Shown one piece after another: positions 8,500 to 14,784 of a DNA stretch of 64,000 bases; position 1 is the stretch's first letter; each line of letters starts with the position of its first letter. The position numbers were made by a program, and so were the translations under genes. The stretch comes from a virus. The stretch covers positions 1 to 64,000 of the IMG/VR virus record IMGVR_UViG_3300025009_000054, one strand, 5' to 3'. The notes beneath the pieces are model-generated. The model did not search any database, was not told the DNA's origin, and worked only from the letters and a program-made list of their open reading frames with translations.

Positions 8500-8520
8500 T
8501 ATTTCCTCCAACGCTATATT

Positions 8521-8548
8521 TGTGGGGTGAGCCTCGTCGACCCACCCC
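8521..8548 (-). terminator. Terminator-like hairpin
   Basis: TGGGGTG ... CACCCCA inverted repeat about 40 nt past the stop of the gene at 8589, with a loop of roughly 13 nt. Confidence 0.4.
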
Positions 8549-8588
8549 AAGGATCGCTAACCCGTTGCCAAACGGGATCACGGCAACC

Positions 8589-8861
8589 CTAAATCGCTAT
8601 ATCTGCCGTGGCTACCGATATCGATTTCGCTACTGACTCTCTACATCTCAGTATCGCCATCCTATCGTGGGTCTGTGCGATAACTAGGTAATCATCGTAG
8701 TCTGCGGTGTTACGGTAGTAGCTAGCCCATGTACCGTAGTCCTTTAGTAGCTCTGGGCAGGTCTGTTCCCGCTCTTCGTCGGGTATTTGGATGAATGTAT
8801 CCTTTTCGAACATGATGAACTTGATATCTGGCTGTTCATTCTCTCTAAACAATCTGGTCAT
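8589..8861 (-). CDS. Hypothetical protein
   Basis: 90 residues, acidic N-terminal half. The ATG is preceded by TTGGAGGACATAGACG, identical to the site of the gene just upstream. It is the second gene of the unit driven by the promoter at 9121-9152. No recognised domain. Confidence 0.65.
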   Translation of the reverse strand: MTRLFRENEQPDIKFIMFEKDTFIQIPDEEREQTCPELLKDYGTWASYYRNTADYDDYLVIAQTHDRMAILRCRESVAKSISVATADIAI

Positions 8862-8884
8862 CGTCTATGTCCTCCAACCATTCT

Positions 8885-9064
8885 CTAAACTTCCTTCTTC
8901 TCTTCTTCGGCCTTAATCTTTTCGACCACACTGTGCAGATCGTCCCTCAGTACCTGCTTTTCGTCTTCTGGCATACTCTTGAAAAAGGCGAATGCTGCTC
9001 TTTCGTTATTGCAGAGTAACTCTTGGAATGTCTGTATGTTCTGAATTCGTGTACTTACTGCCAT
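8885..9064 (-). CDS. Small helical hypothetical protein
   Basis: 59 residues, mostly helix-forming and charged, with a C-terminal Lys/Glu run (KIKAEEEKKEV). Start after TTGGAGGACATAGACG, 57 nt below a repeated phage promoter whose leader can form a GCGAGA/TCTCGC hairpin. First gene of a short unit with 8589-8861. Confidence 0.65.
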   Translation of the reverse strand: MAVSTRIQNIQTFQELLCNNERAAFAFFKSMPEDEKQVLRDDLHSVVEKIKAEEEKKEV

Positions 9065-9120
9065 CGTCTATGTCCTCCAACTAGTGGTGTGCGAGACGAA
9101 AAGTGTTCTCGCCTCCAAGA

Positions 9121-9152
9121 GTGTAGACGGCTGGCACCCCCGAAGTGGTGCC
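9121..9152 (-). promoter_or_regulatory. Repeated phage promoter, copy 2
   Basis: GGCACC, 17 nt, CGTCTACAC on the minus strand. It overlaps the terminator hairpin of the upstream zinc-finger gene (9128-9157), so the two signals share sequence. Confidence 0.75.
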
Positions 9153-9157
9153 AGCCG
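9128..9157 (-). terminator. Terminator hairpin overlapping a promoter
   Basis: Perfect 11-bp stem CGGCTGGCACC/GGTGCCAGCCG, loop 8 nt, 9 nt past the stop of the gene at 9166. The arm near 9147-9152 is also the GGCACC box of the next promoter. Confidence 0.65.
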
Positions 9158-9165
9158 CATGTGTC

Positions 9166-9483
9166 CTAGGCGGTCTGGGCTTCGGCTGCTCTCTTCTCTG
9201 CCAGCTTCGCGGCTCCCTTCGCCCCTGCCTCTTTGAATCTGGCCTTGAGTGCGTCGGATACCACGACTGCTGTGCCTAGCTCCAGCCCCGCTGCCTCTTC
9301 GTATGCGGTGAGGTCCATCGCGTGAACTGACTTGATGTGTGTCACCAGCGAATGTGCCTGATGGTCACAAAGTGCGCACTTCACCATCTCGCCATCCAGC
9401 GAGTATCCGCGCTGTGCGGCTCGTCGGGCTGATGCTCTCTTCTTTGCTCTGTCTTTCTGTTCCTGTGTTTGTTCTGTTGCCAT
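9166..9483 (-). CDS. Ros/MucR-like zinc-finger protein (paralogue 1)
   Basis: 105 residues from ATG 9483 (GGAGGATAGC site). A basic N-terminus (KKRASARRAAQRGY) precedes a C-x2-C-x9-H-x4-H finger with C36, C39, H49 and H54, then AMDLTAYEEAAGLELG...VS..LKARFKEAGAKGA. Spacing and the following helix match the MucR/Ros zinc-finger domain, a DNA-binding transcriptional regulator fold, though the MucR tail is not conserved. Two tandem repeated promoters precede it and a terminator follows. One of seven paralogues in the window. DNA binding is inferred. Confidence 0.75.
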   Translation of the reverse strand: MATEQTQEQKDRAKKRASARRAAQRGYSLDGEMVKCALCDHQAHSLVTHIKSVHAMDLTAYEEAAGLELGTAVVVSDALKARFKEAGAKGAAKLAEKRAAEAQTA

Positions 9484-9533
9484 TGTTGCTATCCTCCATC
9501 GCTTGGTGCGGAACACTGTGTCCGCTCCCAAGA

Positions 9534-9565
9534 GTGTAGACGCCCACCGCCCACCGAGCGGTGCC
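9534..9565 (-). promoter_or_regulatory. Repeated phage promoter, copy 3
   Basis: GGCACC-17 nt-CGTCTACAC, 51 nt above the start at 9483. Its leader contains a GCGGA/TCCGC hairpin (9508-9525). It is the proximal member of a tandem pair. Confidence 0.75.
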
Positions 9566-9622
9566 AACCCCATGTGTCCTGGGCTGTGACCGTCCGGTGT
9601 GGGATTCCGCCCACCTCCGAGA

Positions 9623-9654
9623 GTGTAGACGTCTACCACCGATGGAATGGGGCC
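9623..9654 (-). promoter_or_regulatory. Repeated phage promoter, copy 4
   Basis: GGCCCC-17 nt-CGTCTACAC. Distal member of the tandem pair, 89 bp from copy 3. The leader has a GTGGG/CCCAC hairpin (9599-9614). No gene lies between the pair. Confidence 0.7.
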
Positions 9655-9667
9655 AATATGGCATATC

Positions 9668-10432
9668 TTAATTCATTGTCCCACCAATGTCACTAAGCAT
9701 AGTTATGGTCGCGTCCATACGACTATATTCTTCGCCAAAGAAGGGTTCACCAGTAGCCCCATATTGTTCCAGTAGAGCTGCCATTTGATCATATCCATGG
9801 TCCTTTACAAATCCAAGGATCGCGCTACCAGCACCGAAGGCCGTATCAGGATTGCACCCATTCTTGAGCATTAGCTCTACCAGATCGTAGTTTAGCTTTA
9901 CGACTGCGGCATGGAATGAACTAATTCCGTCGTAGCGGCATTTATTGAAGTTGAACCCAGTTTCTACCAACCACTTAGCAATGTTCTTCCTATCCATGGC
10001 AGTTGCCAACATAAGAACGTTTGTACCATTCTCTTTTGTTAGATTGCGCAGATACGGCATAGTCTCAAACATCTTCTTGATTGTCTCGACATCATCATTG
10101 TGGAGAGCTTCGTCAAACACTCCTATTTCTGGTGTATCGCTTACAGTAGCATCAATGAAGTCGAATGCTGGCTTTTCACCAGTCTCATTGATCTGTTCGA
10201 CCATACGCGTACAGAAAGTGATAAGGTGTGCCTTATCATCGGGATTCTCAACCCGCTCCAATATCGGATTAATATCCTCCATTGTTATTGGACCGTCCTG
10301 TTTCACCCTTGCCATGACTTCTTGTAGAAGCGGTAGTGATTGAATATGCATTTTTACTACTGTGACGTTTTCCCCATCGACTGATGAGTTCTCTGTCTCT
10401 TTCTGTGATAGTTGAGGATTCTTTGATCCCAT
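9668..10432 (-). CDS. Ankyrin-repeat protein
   Basis: 254 residues. The C-terminal two thirds carry ankyrin-like repeats (NGTNVLMLATAMDRKNIAKWLVETGFNFN; DGISSFHAAVVKLNYDLVELMLKNGCNPD; then a weaker unit). The N-terminal 100 residues are helical. Start ATG 10432 after CTGGAGGGC. Ankyrin proteins mediate protein binding; in phages the partner is usually unknown. It has no copy of the repeated promoter directly upstream. Confidence 0.8.
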   Translation of the reverse strand: MGSKNPQLSQKETENSSVDGENVTVVKMHIQSLPLLQEVMARVKQDGPITMEDINPILERVENPDDKAHLITFCTRMVEQINETGEKPAFDFIDATVSDTPEIGVFDEALHNDDVETIKKMFETMPYLRNLTKENGTNVLMLATAMDRKNIAKWLVETGFNFNKCRYDGISSFHAAVVKLNYDLVELMLKNGCNPDTAFGAGSAILGFVKDHGYDQMAALLEQYGATGEPFFGEEYSRMDATITMLSDIGGTMN

Positions 10433-10550
10433 TACTCATGCCCTCCAGCTCATTATTTTCGCCAAAACTTACTATTACGTTACGCAAATAACCATACACA
10501 CGCACTATCGATTTCATAAATCTCACCGAGAGTGTATTTCTTTTGCTCAT
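10269..10550 (-). CDS. Possible small gene overlapping the ankyrin gene
   Basis: ATG 10550 has a GGAGATAGAT site and opens a basic 93-residue frame (MSKRNTLSVRFMKSIVRVYGY...). The last 164 nt lie inside the better-supported ankyrin gene in another frame. The site is good but the overlap is unusually long, so this may be only a decayed or short gene. Confidence 0.25.
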   Translation of the reverse strand: MSKRNTLSVRFMKSIVRVYGYLRNVIVSFGENNELEGMSNGIKESSTITERDRELISRWGKRHSSKNAYSITTASTRSHGKGETGRSNNNGGY

Positions 10551-10578
10551 ATCTATCTCCACACACAGAATTAGAGTG

Positions 10579-10608
10579 TAGACCCACATTGTGAAGAGGT
10601 GGGTCTTA
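10579..10608 (-). terminator. Hairpin in intergenic region
   Basis: TAGACCCAC ... GTGGGTCTTA inverted repeat. It carries a partial GTGTAGAC match to the repeated promoter, but no GGCACC box at the right distance. Confidence 0.35.
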
Positions 10609-10617
10609 CACCGCTTC

Positions 10618-10659
10618 TCTCTGGAGGTAGAGACTTGTCAAACTTTTCTTCTCCAGAGA
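10618..10659 (-). terminator. Terminator-like hairpin
   Basis: TCTCTGGAG/CTCCAGAGA 9-bp stem with a 24-nt loop, 7 nt past the stop of the gene at 10666. Confidence 0.45.
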
Positions 10660-10665
10660 CTGTAC

Positions 10666-11004
10666 CTAGTAGATTTCGCGCTTGTCAATGTCGGATTCCA
10701 TCGGTTCTTCACCAAGAATCGCCTTGACATCAATCATAGCACCATCTTCTAGCTCGTCAAAATGCTCCCTGATGTAGTCGTGAGCCGTGGTACGTGTTCG
10801 TGTATTGTCACCCCATTTGTAAGGATCATCTTGTACAGAGTTCATTTCCATGCAGATCATGTAGACTCCGCCATCACGACCCCATCCGGCTTTACCAAGG
10901 AGTTTATCTTCTCTACTCCCTAGTCTAGGATTAACCACCTTGATAGCCAATACTGGCATACAGGTCATATCATCCCTAACCTCAAAAATCTTTATCTCTT
11001 TCAT
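10666..11004 (-). CDS. Hypothetical protein
   Basis: 112 residues. Start overlaps the upstream stop as ATGA. Mixed alpha/beta, with MKEIKIFEVRDDMTCMPVLAIKVV suggesting an initial beta hairpin. It forms a two-gene unit with 11001-11225 under the promoter at 11259. No recognised family. Confidence 0.65.
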   Translation of the reverse strand: MKEIKIFEVRDDMTCMPVLAIKVVNPRLGSREDKLLGKAGWGRDGGVYMICMEMNSVQDDPYKWGDNTRTRTTAHDYIREHFDELEDGAMIDVKAILGEEPMESDIDKREIY

Positions 11005-11225
11005 TGGTTGTTGAACCCCAATTCCTTTGAGAGTCCAGGTGTCATACCGCCAAGAGATTTGAATTTCTCTTGAAAGTACTCATACAATCCCTCGTTCCTT
11101 GAATCGAAGATCGGGTGACCAATAGGAGCAAATCTCTGCAATCGACCCATATCATACTGAGTCATACCATCAATGCTCTTCTTATACTCCTCGATCTGCT
11201 CAGGCGTTAAAGGCTCTTTACTCAT
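11001..11225 (-). CDS. Small hypothetical protein
   Basis: 74 residues, ATG after TGGAGGTAAGA, 33 nt below a repeated promoter. Helical, with a gap-rich C-terminus. No recognised motif. Confidence 0.65.
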   Translation of the reverse strand: MSKEPLTPEQIEEYKKSIDGMTQYDMGRLQRFAPIGHPIFDSRNEGLYEYFQEKFKSLGGMTPGLSKELGFNNQ

Positions 11226-11258
11226 TCTTACCTCCAGTAAGCGTGTTCGTTCCTAAGA

Positions 11259-11290
11259 GTGTAGACGCATAGCAAGAGCGAAACGGCGCT
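11259..11290 (-). promoter_or_regulatory. Repeated phage promoter, copy 5
   Basis: AGCGCC-17 nt-CGTCTACAC. The upstream box is degenerate. Drives 11001-11225 and 10666-11004. Confidence 0.6.
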
Positions 11291-11294
11291 CACT

Positions 11295-11615
11295 TTATAC
11301 GCGTTCCATTAGGACGGTGTACATGATAGTCTCGCTCTGTTTATTGATGAGGGTTGATGTGAATTTGCAGATGGAGTATCCGTCTTGCTTACTAGCCCAT
11401 TCTGCAAGAGCGTAGATATTTGATGTTTCATATCCTACGTACCTTGGAATAACTGGTGTTACTATTGTAGTAGCGGTCTTAGCTTTTGCATTACTGTACA
11501 TTCTACCATACCTTTCATGTATGTTTTTAGCCTTACCATCTTTAAAAACGATATCATGTCCTCTTAGTAGAGGAGTAGCCCCACTTTCGTGGGGCTTTAC
11601 CTTTTTGGTGGTCAC
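11295..11615 (-). CDS. Hypothetical protein
   Basis: 106 residues from a GTG that overlaps the upstream TAG. Codons 7-13 hold an 8-bp inverted repeat with a GAAA tetraloop on the transcript (11577-11596), which could slow translation or act as the terminator of the upstream gene. Basic N-terminus, no recognised domain. Confidence 0.6.
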   Translation of the reverse strand: MTTKKVKPHESGATPLLRGHDIVFKDGKAKNIHERYGRMYSNAKAKTATTIVTPVIPRYVGYETSNIYALAEWASKQDGYSICKFTSTLINKQSETIMYTVLMERV

Positions 11616-11839
11616 TAGCAGCTACCATCACATTCATGCCCACAATCACCGCTACACTTATGAGGTTTGGCATCTGGATTGAGTTGTGGAATAGTCGTAC
11701 CAAACCAAATACCCAGTATCGATCCCATCATAAGGAGTGAACAACCATCATCTATTCGACCATGATTGCACCAGTACATTCCAAGACTGTCGGCCATTAT
11801 AGCCGCGAAGAAGATCATAAACCTATTTAATTTTTGCAT
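11615..11839 (-). CDS. Small membrane protein with Cys/His tail
   Basis: 74 residues. ATG 11839 is chosen because GGAGGTGGAA stands directly before it, only about 18 nt below the promoter core. Two hydrophobic segments (FMIFFAAIMADSLGMYW; LLMMGSILGIWFGTTI) are followed by a CSGDCGHECDGSC tail that could bind metal. The tail resembles small phage membrane proteins of unknown role. Confidence 0.65.
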   Translation of the reverse strand: MQKLNRFMIFFAAIMADSLGMYWCNHGRIDDGCSLLMMGSILGIWFGTTIPQLNPDAKPHKCSGDCGHECDGSC

Positions 11840-11853
11840 TTCCACCTCCAAGA

Positions 11854-11885
11854 GTGTAGACGTTCGGTTCAAGCCAGATGGTGCC
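11854..11885 (-). promoter_or_regulatory. Repeated phage promoter, copy 6
   Basis: Consensus copy: TTGGCACC, spacer of 17, CGTCTACACTCTTGGAGG. The GGAGG is the ribosome site of the gene starting at 11839, so the transcript leader must be very short. Confidence 0.75.
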
Positions 11886-11899
11886 AATTCGCGTCACCA

Positions 11900-12091
11900 C
11901 TAGCGCGTGATGATGTCCAATTCGTAGTAATACGTGGCTAACCACCACATTGCTATTGGCCAGATAACTGCCATTGTACCCGATACACCTGCCATTGCCC
12001 ATCTTTTTCTTCGTACTCCGACGATCGCACACCATACCATGAAAATCAATACGGCTATCGATGCTACTGCAAAAACTATTGCTTTTGTCAT
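11900..12091 (-). CDS. Small two-span membrane protein
   Basis: 63 residues. ATG 12091 follows TTGGAGGTAAAGGA. Two hydrophobic helices (IVFAVASIAVLIFMVWCAIV; AMAGVSGTMAVIWPIAMWWLATYY) flank a basic turn (GVRRKRW). The topology is holin-like but there is no lysis context. No repeated promoter is seen directly upstream. Confidence 0.6.
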   Translation of the reverse strand: MTKAIVFAVASIAVLIFMVWCAIVGVRRKRWAMAGVSGTMAVIWPIAMWWLATYYYELDIITR

Positions 12092-12113
12092 TTCCTTTAC
12101 CTCCAAAATTGTA

Positions 12114-12133
12114 GGGGTGGCCGATGCCACCCC
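12114..12133 (-). terminator. Terminator hairpin
   Basis: GGGGTGGC-CGAT-GCCACCCC, perfect 8-bp stem, 11 nt past the stop of 12144-12371. Confidence 0.6.
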
Positions 12134-12143
12134 CATTTTCATT

Positions 12144-12371
12144 TTAGAACCTGCTGTGCCACATCTTGAGGATATCTCCCTTTTTGAGGTTGAGCACCTC
12201 GCCATCGCTCTCGTCAACGAAAGTGTGGTTTTCTTCAAGGACTACAGTACCAAGCTGGTTGATGTCCTTGCCTTCTCTCTTCGCGGCTTCGTGCATGCAA
12301 GCCGCGTGCCACAGTGACCATCTTAGTTCTAGTGGCTCTCCATCTCGTATGATTTGTGTTGATAACGGCAT
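12144..12371 (-). CDS. Small hypothetical protein
   Basis: 75 residues, ATG 12371 right after GGAGGTGGAAACA. The sequence ends in a short beta-rich part (GEVLNLKKGDILKMWHSRF). A cassette of promoter (12389), gene and terminator (12114). Function unknown. Confidence 0.65.
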   Translation of the reverse strand: MPLSTQIIRDGEPLELRWSLWHAACMHEAAKREGKDINQLGTVVLEENHTFVDESDGEVLNLKKGDILKMWHSRF

Positions 12372-12388
12372 TGTTTCCACCTCCAAGA

Positions 12389-12420
12389 GTGTAGACGTTC
12401 AGTTGGGGTCGAGTGGCGCC
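12389..12420 (-). promoter_or_regulatory. Repeated phage promoter, copy 7
   Basis: GGCGCC-17 nt-CGTCTACACTCTTGGAGG. Its GGAGG serves the start at 12371. Confidence 0.7.
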
Positions 12421-12440
12421 AACTCTCTCCGCTTGGTTGC

Positions 12441-12469
12441 GGAGGGGGCCGCTGGTTCCGGCCCCCTCC
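12441..12469 (-). terminator. Terminator hairpin
   Basis: GGAGGGGGCC/GGCCCCCTCC, 10-bp GC-only stem with a 9-nt loop, just past the stop of the HNH gene. Confidence 0.65.
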
Positions 12470-12478
12470 CTTGGCTGT

Positions 12479-13090
12479 CTAGCCTGCTTGCTTGTGTGGA
12501 CAGTACCCGAATAGGCCAATTGAACAATTGCAATTCCAACACAATACCCTGAACTCCGATGGATACCCATTCTTTATTAGCCAACGATAGAATATCGCGC
12601 CACTTTTGCCACCAAAATCTTTATCTCTATGCGCTCTACCGCCACCGTTGGTATGGTCGATATTTAGAAATTCATGTCTACTCTCACCACAACACTCACA
12701 CCTACCACCGTAGTGGTCGATAACTTTCTGTTTTAAAGCTCTATATCTTAGTCTCTTCTTTTCTAAACACATTGAACACATACCAGACCCATGCTGAGCC
12801 GACCTAATCCTACAATAGGAGCAGAGATCGTTGTCCTTAGCATTGGAGGTTCTATTTCGTTCTATACTACGACACTCTGGGCACCATATTCCAGGTATGT
12901 TAACTGTAGTCTTTCCGCATTCAACGCAAAGAGACGTCGCTTTACGTTTCATTCGACGATTGGCATGATTTAGGCGTTCATTCTCCAAACATAAGCTACA
13001 CGATTTATGTTTGCCATCAGGAGCATTTTTCCCACATCTAACACAAACACCTAAAGCTATTCTATTATCGATAGTATTCTGACAAGGCAT
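12479..13090 (-). CDS. HNH endonuclease with zinc ribbons
   Basis: 203 residues. Three Cys-pair zinc ribbons fill residues 14-110 (CVRCG...CSLC; CVECG...CPEC; CSYC...CSMC). A C-terminal HNH nuclease follows: YGGRCECCGE, NIDHTNGGG with the catalytic His, and VLCWNCNCS. This is the layout of free-standing phage HNH homing endonucleases, which cut DNA and promote their own spread. It sits between two terminators without a copy of the repeated promoter, consistent with later insertion. Confidence 0.85.
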   Translation of the reverse strand: MPCQNTIDNRIALGVCVRCGKNAPDGKHKSCSLCLENERLNHANRRMKRKATSLCVECGKTTVNIPGIWCPECRSIERNRTSNAKDNDLCSYCRIRSAQHGSGMCSMCLEKKRLRYRALKQKVIDHYGGRCECCGESRHEFLNIDHTNGGGRAHRDKDFGGKSGAIFYRWLIKNGYPSEFRVLCWNCNCSIGLFGYCPHKQAG

Positions 13091-13132
13091 TATGCCCTCC
13101 TATGCGCCACGCTTACTCACATAGTAGAGCTG

Positions 13133-13170
13133 GAACACGGGGAGGAGCTGGTCTCATCCTCCCCGTGTTC
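13133..13170 (-). terminator. Strong terminator hairpin
   Basis: Perfect 14-bp stem GAACACGGGGAGGA/TCCTCCCCGTGTTC with a 10-nt loop, just past the stop of the gene at 13177. Confidence 0.7.
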
Positions 13171-13190
13171 AAAGGGCTAGCTAGCCCTTT
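13171..13190. repeat. 20-bp perfect palindrome at gene end
   Basis: AAAGGGCTAGCTAGCCCTTT directly adjoins the terminator stem and contains the stop codon of the zinc-finger gene at 13177. It may be part of the termination structure or a protein site. Confidence 0.6.
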
Positions 13191-13482
13191 TGCTTTCTCG
13201 CGTTGCCTCTCCGCCCTTCGCCCCTGCCTTGACGAAGCGTGCGCGGAGTGCCTCGCTGACGAGGTTCGCTGTGCCGAGCTCCAGCCCTGCGGCTTCCTCG
13301 TACCCTGCCGCGTCCAGCGCGTGGGCTGTGCGAAGGTGGCTGACGAGGCTGTGGGCTGTGTGACCGCACAGAGCGCACGAGACGCCCTCGCCCTCCAGCG
13401 TGTAGCCTCGCTTCGCGGCTCTCCTCGCGCTTGCTCTCGCTGCTGCTCTTGCCTTCTGCTCTACTGTCTGCTCTGTTACCAT
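13177..13482 (-). CDS. Ros/MucR-like zinc-finger protein (paralogue 2), GC-rich
   Basis: 101 residues from ATG 13482 (CAGGAGGAC site). Finger C36, C39, H49, H54, preceded by an Ala/Arg-rich basic N-terminus and followed by ALDAAGYEEAAGLELGTANLVSEALRARF. Very close to paralogue 1 in protein, but its codons are strikingly GC-rich compared with all neighbours, suggesting a different recent origin or strong codon bias. Tandem promoters precede it, and a strong terminator and palindrome follow. Confidence 0.75.
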   Translation of the reverse strand: MVTEQTVEQKARAAARASARRAAKRGYTLEGEGVSCALCGHTAHSLVSHLRTAHALDAAGYEEAAGLELGTANLVSEALRARFVKAGAKGGEATRESKRAS

Positions 13483-13527
13483 TGGTCGTGTCCTCCTGCT
13501 TCGTTTTGGGCGTTTCCGCCTCCAAGA

Positions 13528-13559
13528 GTGTAGACGTCCTGCGCTCCCCACGTGGTGCC
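13528..13559 (-). promoter_or_regulatory. Repeated phage promoter, copy 8
   Basis: TTGGCACC, spacer 17, CGTCTACACTCTTGGAGG. The leader forms GGCG-GAAA-CGCC (13509-13520), a GNRA tetraloop hairpin at the expected 5' end. Confidence 0.75.
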
Positions 13560-13609
13560 AATCGCGGCGCATCCTCCGTGGTGGTCGCTTGCTCCGTCCA
13601 CCTCCAAGA

Positions 13610-13641
13610 GTGTAGACGTCTGCCGATATCTAGGTGGTGCC
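13610..13641 (-). promoter_or_regulatory. Repeated phage promoter, copy 9
   Basis: TTGGCACC, spacer 17, CGTCTACACTCTTGGAGG. Tandem with copy 8, 82 bp away. Leader hairpin GGTGG/CCACC (13580-13602). Confidence 0.75.
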
Positions 13642-13845
13642 AATATCCGAGGGGTACTCCAGATATACCCCTATGGGAATATATACTAATAGTATAGACG
13701 TATGGTATATCCCGAATGGGGATAATATGGGTATATAGGGATATCTGACGACTTTTCAGTCGTCATGTCGTCATATACGTCATATATGGGATATACTATA
13801 TGGTGGGATGTGCTTAAGGTATGTGGGGTAGCTATTTGTTGGAGT
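13642..13845. promoter_or_regulatory. Intergenic control region with 20-bp element
   Basis: No gene. It contains runs of TATATGGGATATAC type and, at 13746-13765, TGACGACTTTTCAGTCGTCA, a palindromic element also found in the 14.6-kb and 24.8-kb regions. Extra GTCGTCA/CGTCATA boxes follow it. It lies directly upstream of promoter copy 9. Confidence 0.5.
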
Positions 13846-13868
13846 GGGCGGGGTGGTTAGCCCCGCCC
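13846..13868 (-). terminator. Terminator hairpin
   Basis: GGGCGGGG/CCCCGCCC 8-bp stem with a 7-nt loop, 19 nt past the stop of the gene at 13887. Confidence 0.6.
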
Positions 13869-13886
13869 GATTCGCTGTGTGGTTGA

Positions 13887-14216
13887 CTATCCGTTGGCTG
13901 ATTGGGCTGCTTTCTTCTCGGCTAGCTTGGCTGCTCCCTTGGCCCCTGCCTCCTTGAATCTCGCCTGGAGTGACGGGCTGATCACAACTGCCGTACCTAG
14001 CGCGAGTCCTGCAGCTTCTTCATATGCTGTTAGGTCCATTGCGTGCGCACTCTTGATGTGCGTTACTAGACTGTGTGCTTCGTATTCGCAAAGTGCGCAC
14101 TTGATCGTATCTGCTCCGAGCTGGTAGCCTCGCTGGGCTGCTCTGCGTGCTGCTGCTCTGGTCTTGCTTCGCTGTTCCTGTGCGATCTGCTCTGCTGTCT
14201 TTGTTGTGTTTGCCAT
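13887..14216 (-). CDS. Ros/MucR-like zinc-finger protein (paralogue 3)
   Basis: 109 residues, ATG 14216 after AGTGGAGGAACAC. The finger is C40, C43, H53, H58, with the same basic lead (RSKTRAAARRAAQRGYQL) and tail (AYEEAAGLALGTAVVISPSLQARFKEAGAKGAAKL) as paralogue 1, to which it is closest. Own promoter (14283) and terminator (13846). DNA binding is inferred from the fold. Confidence 0.75.
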   Translation of the reverse strand: MANTTKTAEQIAQEQRSKTRAAARRAAQRGYQLGADTIKCALCEYEAHSLVTHIKSAHAMDLTAYEEAAGLALGTAVVISPSLQARFKEAGAKGAAKLAEKKAAQSANG

Positions 14217-14282
14217 TTTCGTGTTCCTCCACTTTCTTATTTGCCTAGGTACGGGTCGCGCTGTGCGCTCCCGCCCACAAGA

Positions 14283-14314
14283 GTGTAGACGCCTGGCCCC
14301 GGTTGGGCGGTGCC
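14283..14314 (-). promoter_or_regulatory. Repeated phage promoter, copy 10
   Basis: GGCACC-17 nt-CGTCTACAC. The leader forms CGGG...CCCG (14252-14273). Confidence 0.75.
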
Positions 14315-14322
14315 GATTCCAG

Positions 14323-14529
14323 CTATATCAGAGTTTCGATCTCAAGCTGGAGATTATATAGCAATGATCCAATCTCCTCCAGCCTCTTTATCTGTCTATC
14401 CATCTTATTTTTATCACAGACTGCCCGATCTAGTCCTCGATTTAGTGCACGTACCAATCCTTCTGCCTGTGCTGTCGCTGTCTTAGCTGCATCTTCTAAT
14501 TCGTACGCGCACCTTATGTTTTTATCCAT
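14323..14529 (-). CDS. Small coiled-coil hypothetical protein
   Basis: 68 residues, helical throughout (ALNRGLDRAVCDKNKMDRQIKRLEEIGSLL). ATG follows GGAGGAGGTATAA. Its start is overlapped by a 14-codon leader ORF (14522-14566), so its translation may be coupled. Driven by the promoter at 14582. Function unknown. Confidence 0.65.
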   Translation of the reverse strand: MDKNIRCAYELEDAAKTATAQAEGLVRALNRGLDRAVCDKNKMDRQIKRLEEIGSLLYNLQLEIETLI

Positions 14530-14566
14530 TTATACCTCCTCCACTACGCTTAATTTGATCGCACAT
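14522..14566 (-). CDS. Putative 14-residue leader peptide
   Basis: ATG 14566 has a GGAGGTGAACA site derived from the promoter-linked GGAGG. The frame encodes MCDQIKRSGGGING and stops at 14522, 5 nt past the start codon of the next gene. It covers that gene's ribosome site, a classic arrangement for translational coupling. Confidence 0.4.
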   Translation of the reverse strand: MCDQIKRSGGGING

Positions 14567-14581
14567 TGTTCACCTCCAAGA

Positions 14582-14613
14582 GTGTAGACGTCTGGTGCCG
14601 GATAAACGGTGCT
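14582..14613 (-). promoter_or_regulatory. Repeated phage promoter, copy 11
   Basis: AGCACC-17 nt-CGTCTACACTCTTGGAGG. Confidence 0.7.
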
Positions 14614-14745
14614 AATATGGCATATCCTATATCGTTATATGGCATGACGGCTGGAAAGTCGTTATGTCACGTGACGACCAAACTATTAGGCTACGCTTAT
14701 ATATCTTAATTATTTATTATATGGGATGTAATTGGGGATAAAAGT
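14614..14745. promoter_or_regulatory. Intergenic control region with 20-bp element
   Basis: No gene. It holds an inverted copy of the shared element at 14645-14664 (minus strand TAACGACTTTCCAGCCGTCA), a GTCACGTGAC palindrome just after it, and ATATGGGAT runs. It lies upstream of promoter copy 11. Confidence 0.5.
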
Positions 14746-14766
14746 GGGCTGGCTTTTGACCAGCCC
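14746..14766 (-). terminator. Terminator hairpin with conserved flank
   Basis: GGGCTGG/CCAGCCC with a 7-nt loop, flanked on the gene side by AGTGGAGGTTCGCG. The same stem and flank recur at 18311-18365. Confidence 0.6.
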
Positions 14767-14784
14767 TAGTGGAGGTTCGCGCTT

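Noticed and set aside
9484-9639. N-terminal extension of zinc-finger paralogue 1
   Set aside because: The extension reads through promoter copies 3 and part of 4; ATG 9483 has the GGAGG site.
10576-10584. Twentieth promoter copy (GTGTAGACC)
   Set aside because: The last base differs and the 17-nt-spaced box is AAGACC. The sequence is better explained as a hairpin arm.
12235-12570. Minus-strand frame across the HNH terminator
   Set aside because: It spans a GC hairpin and promoter copy 7 and conflicts with two supported genes.
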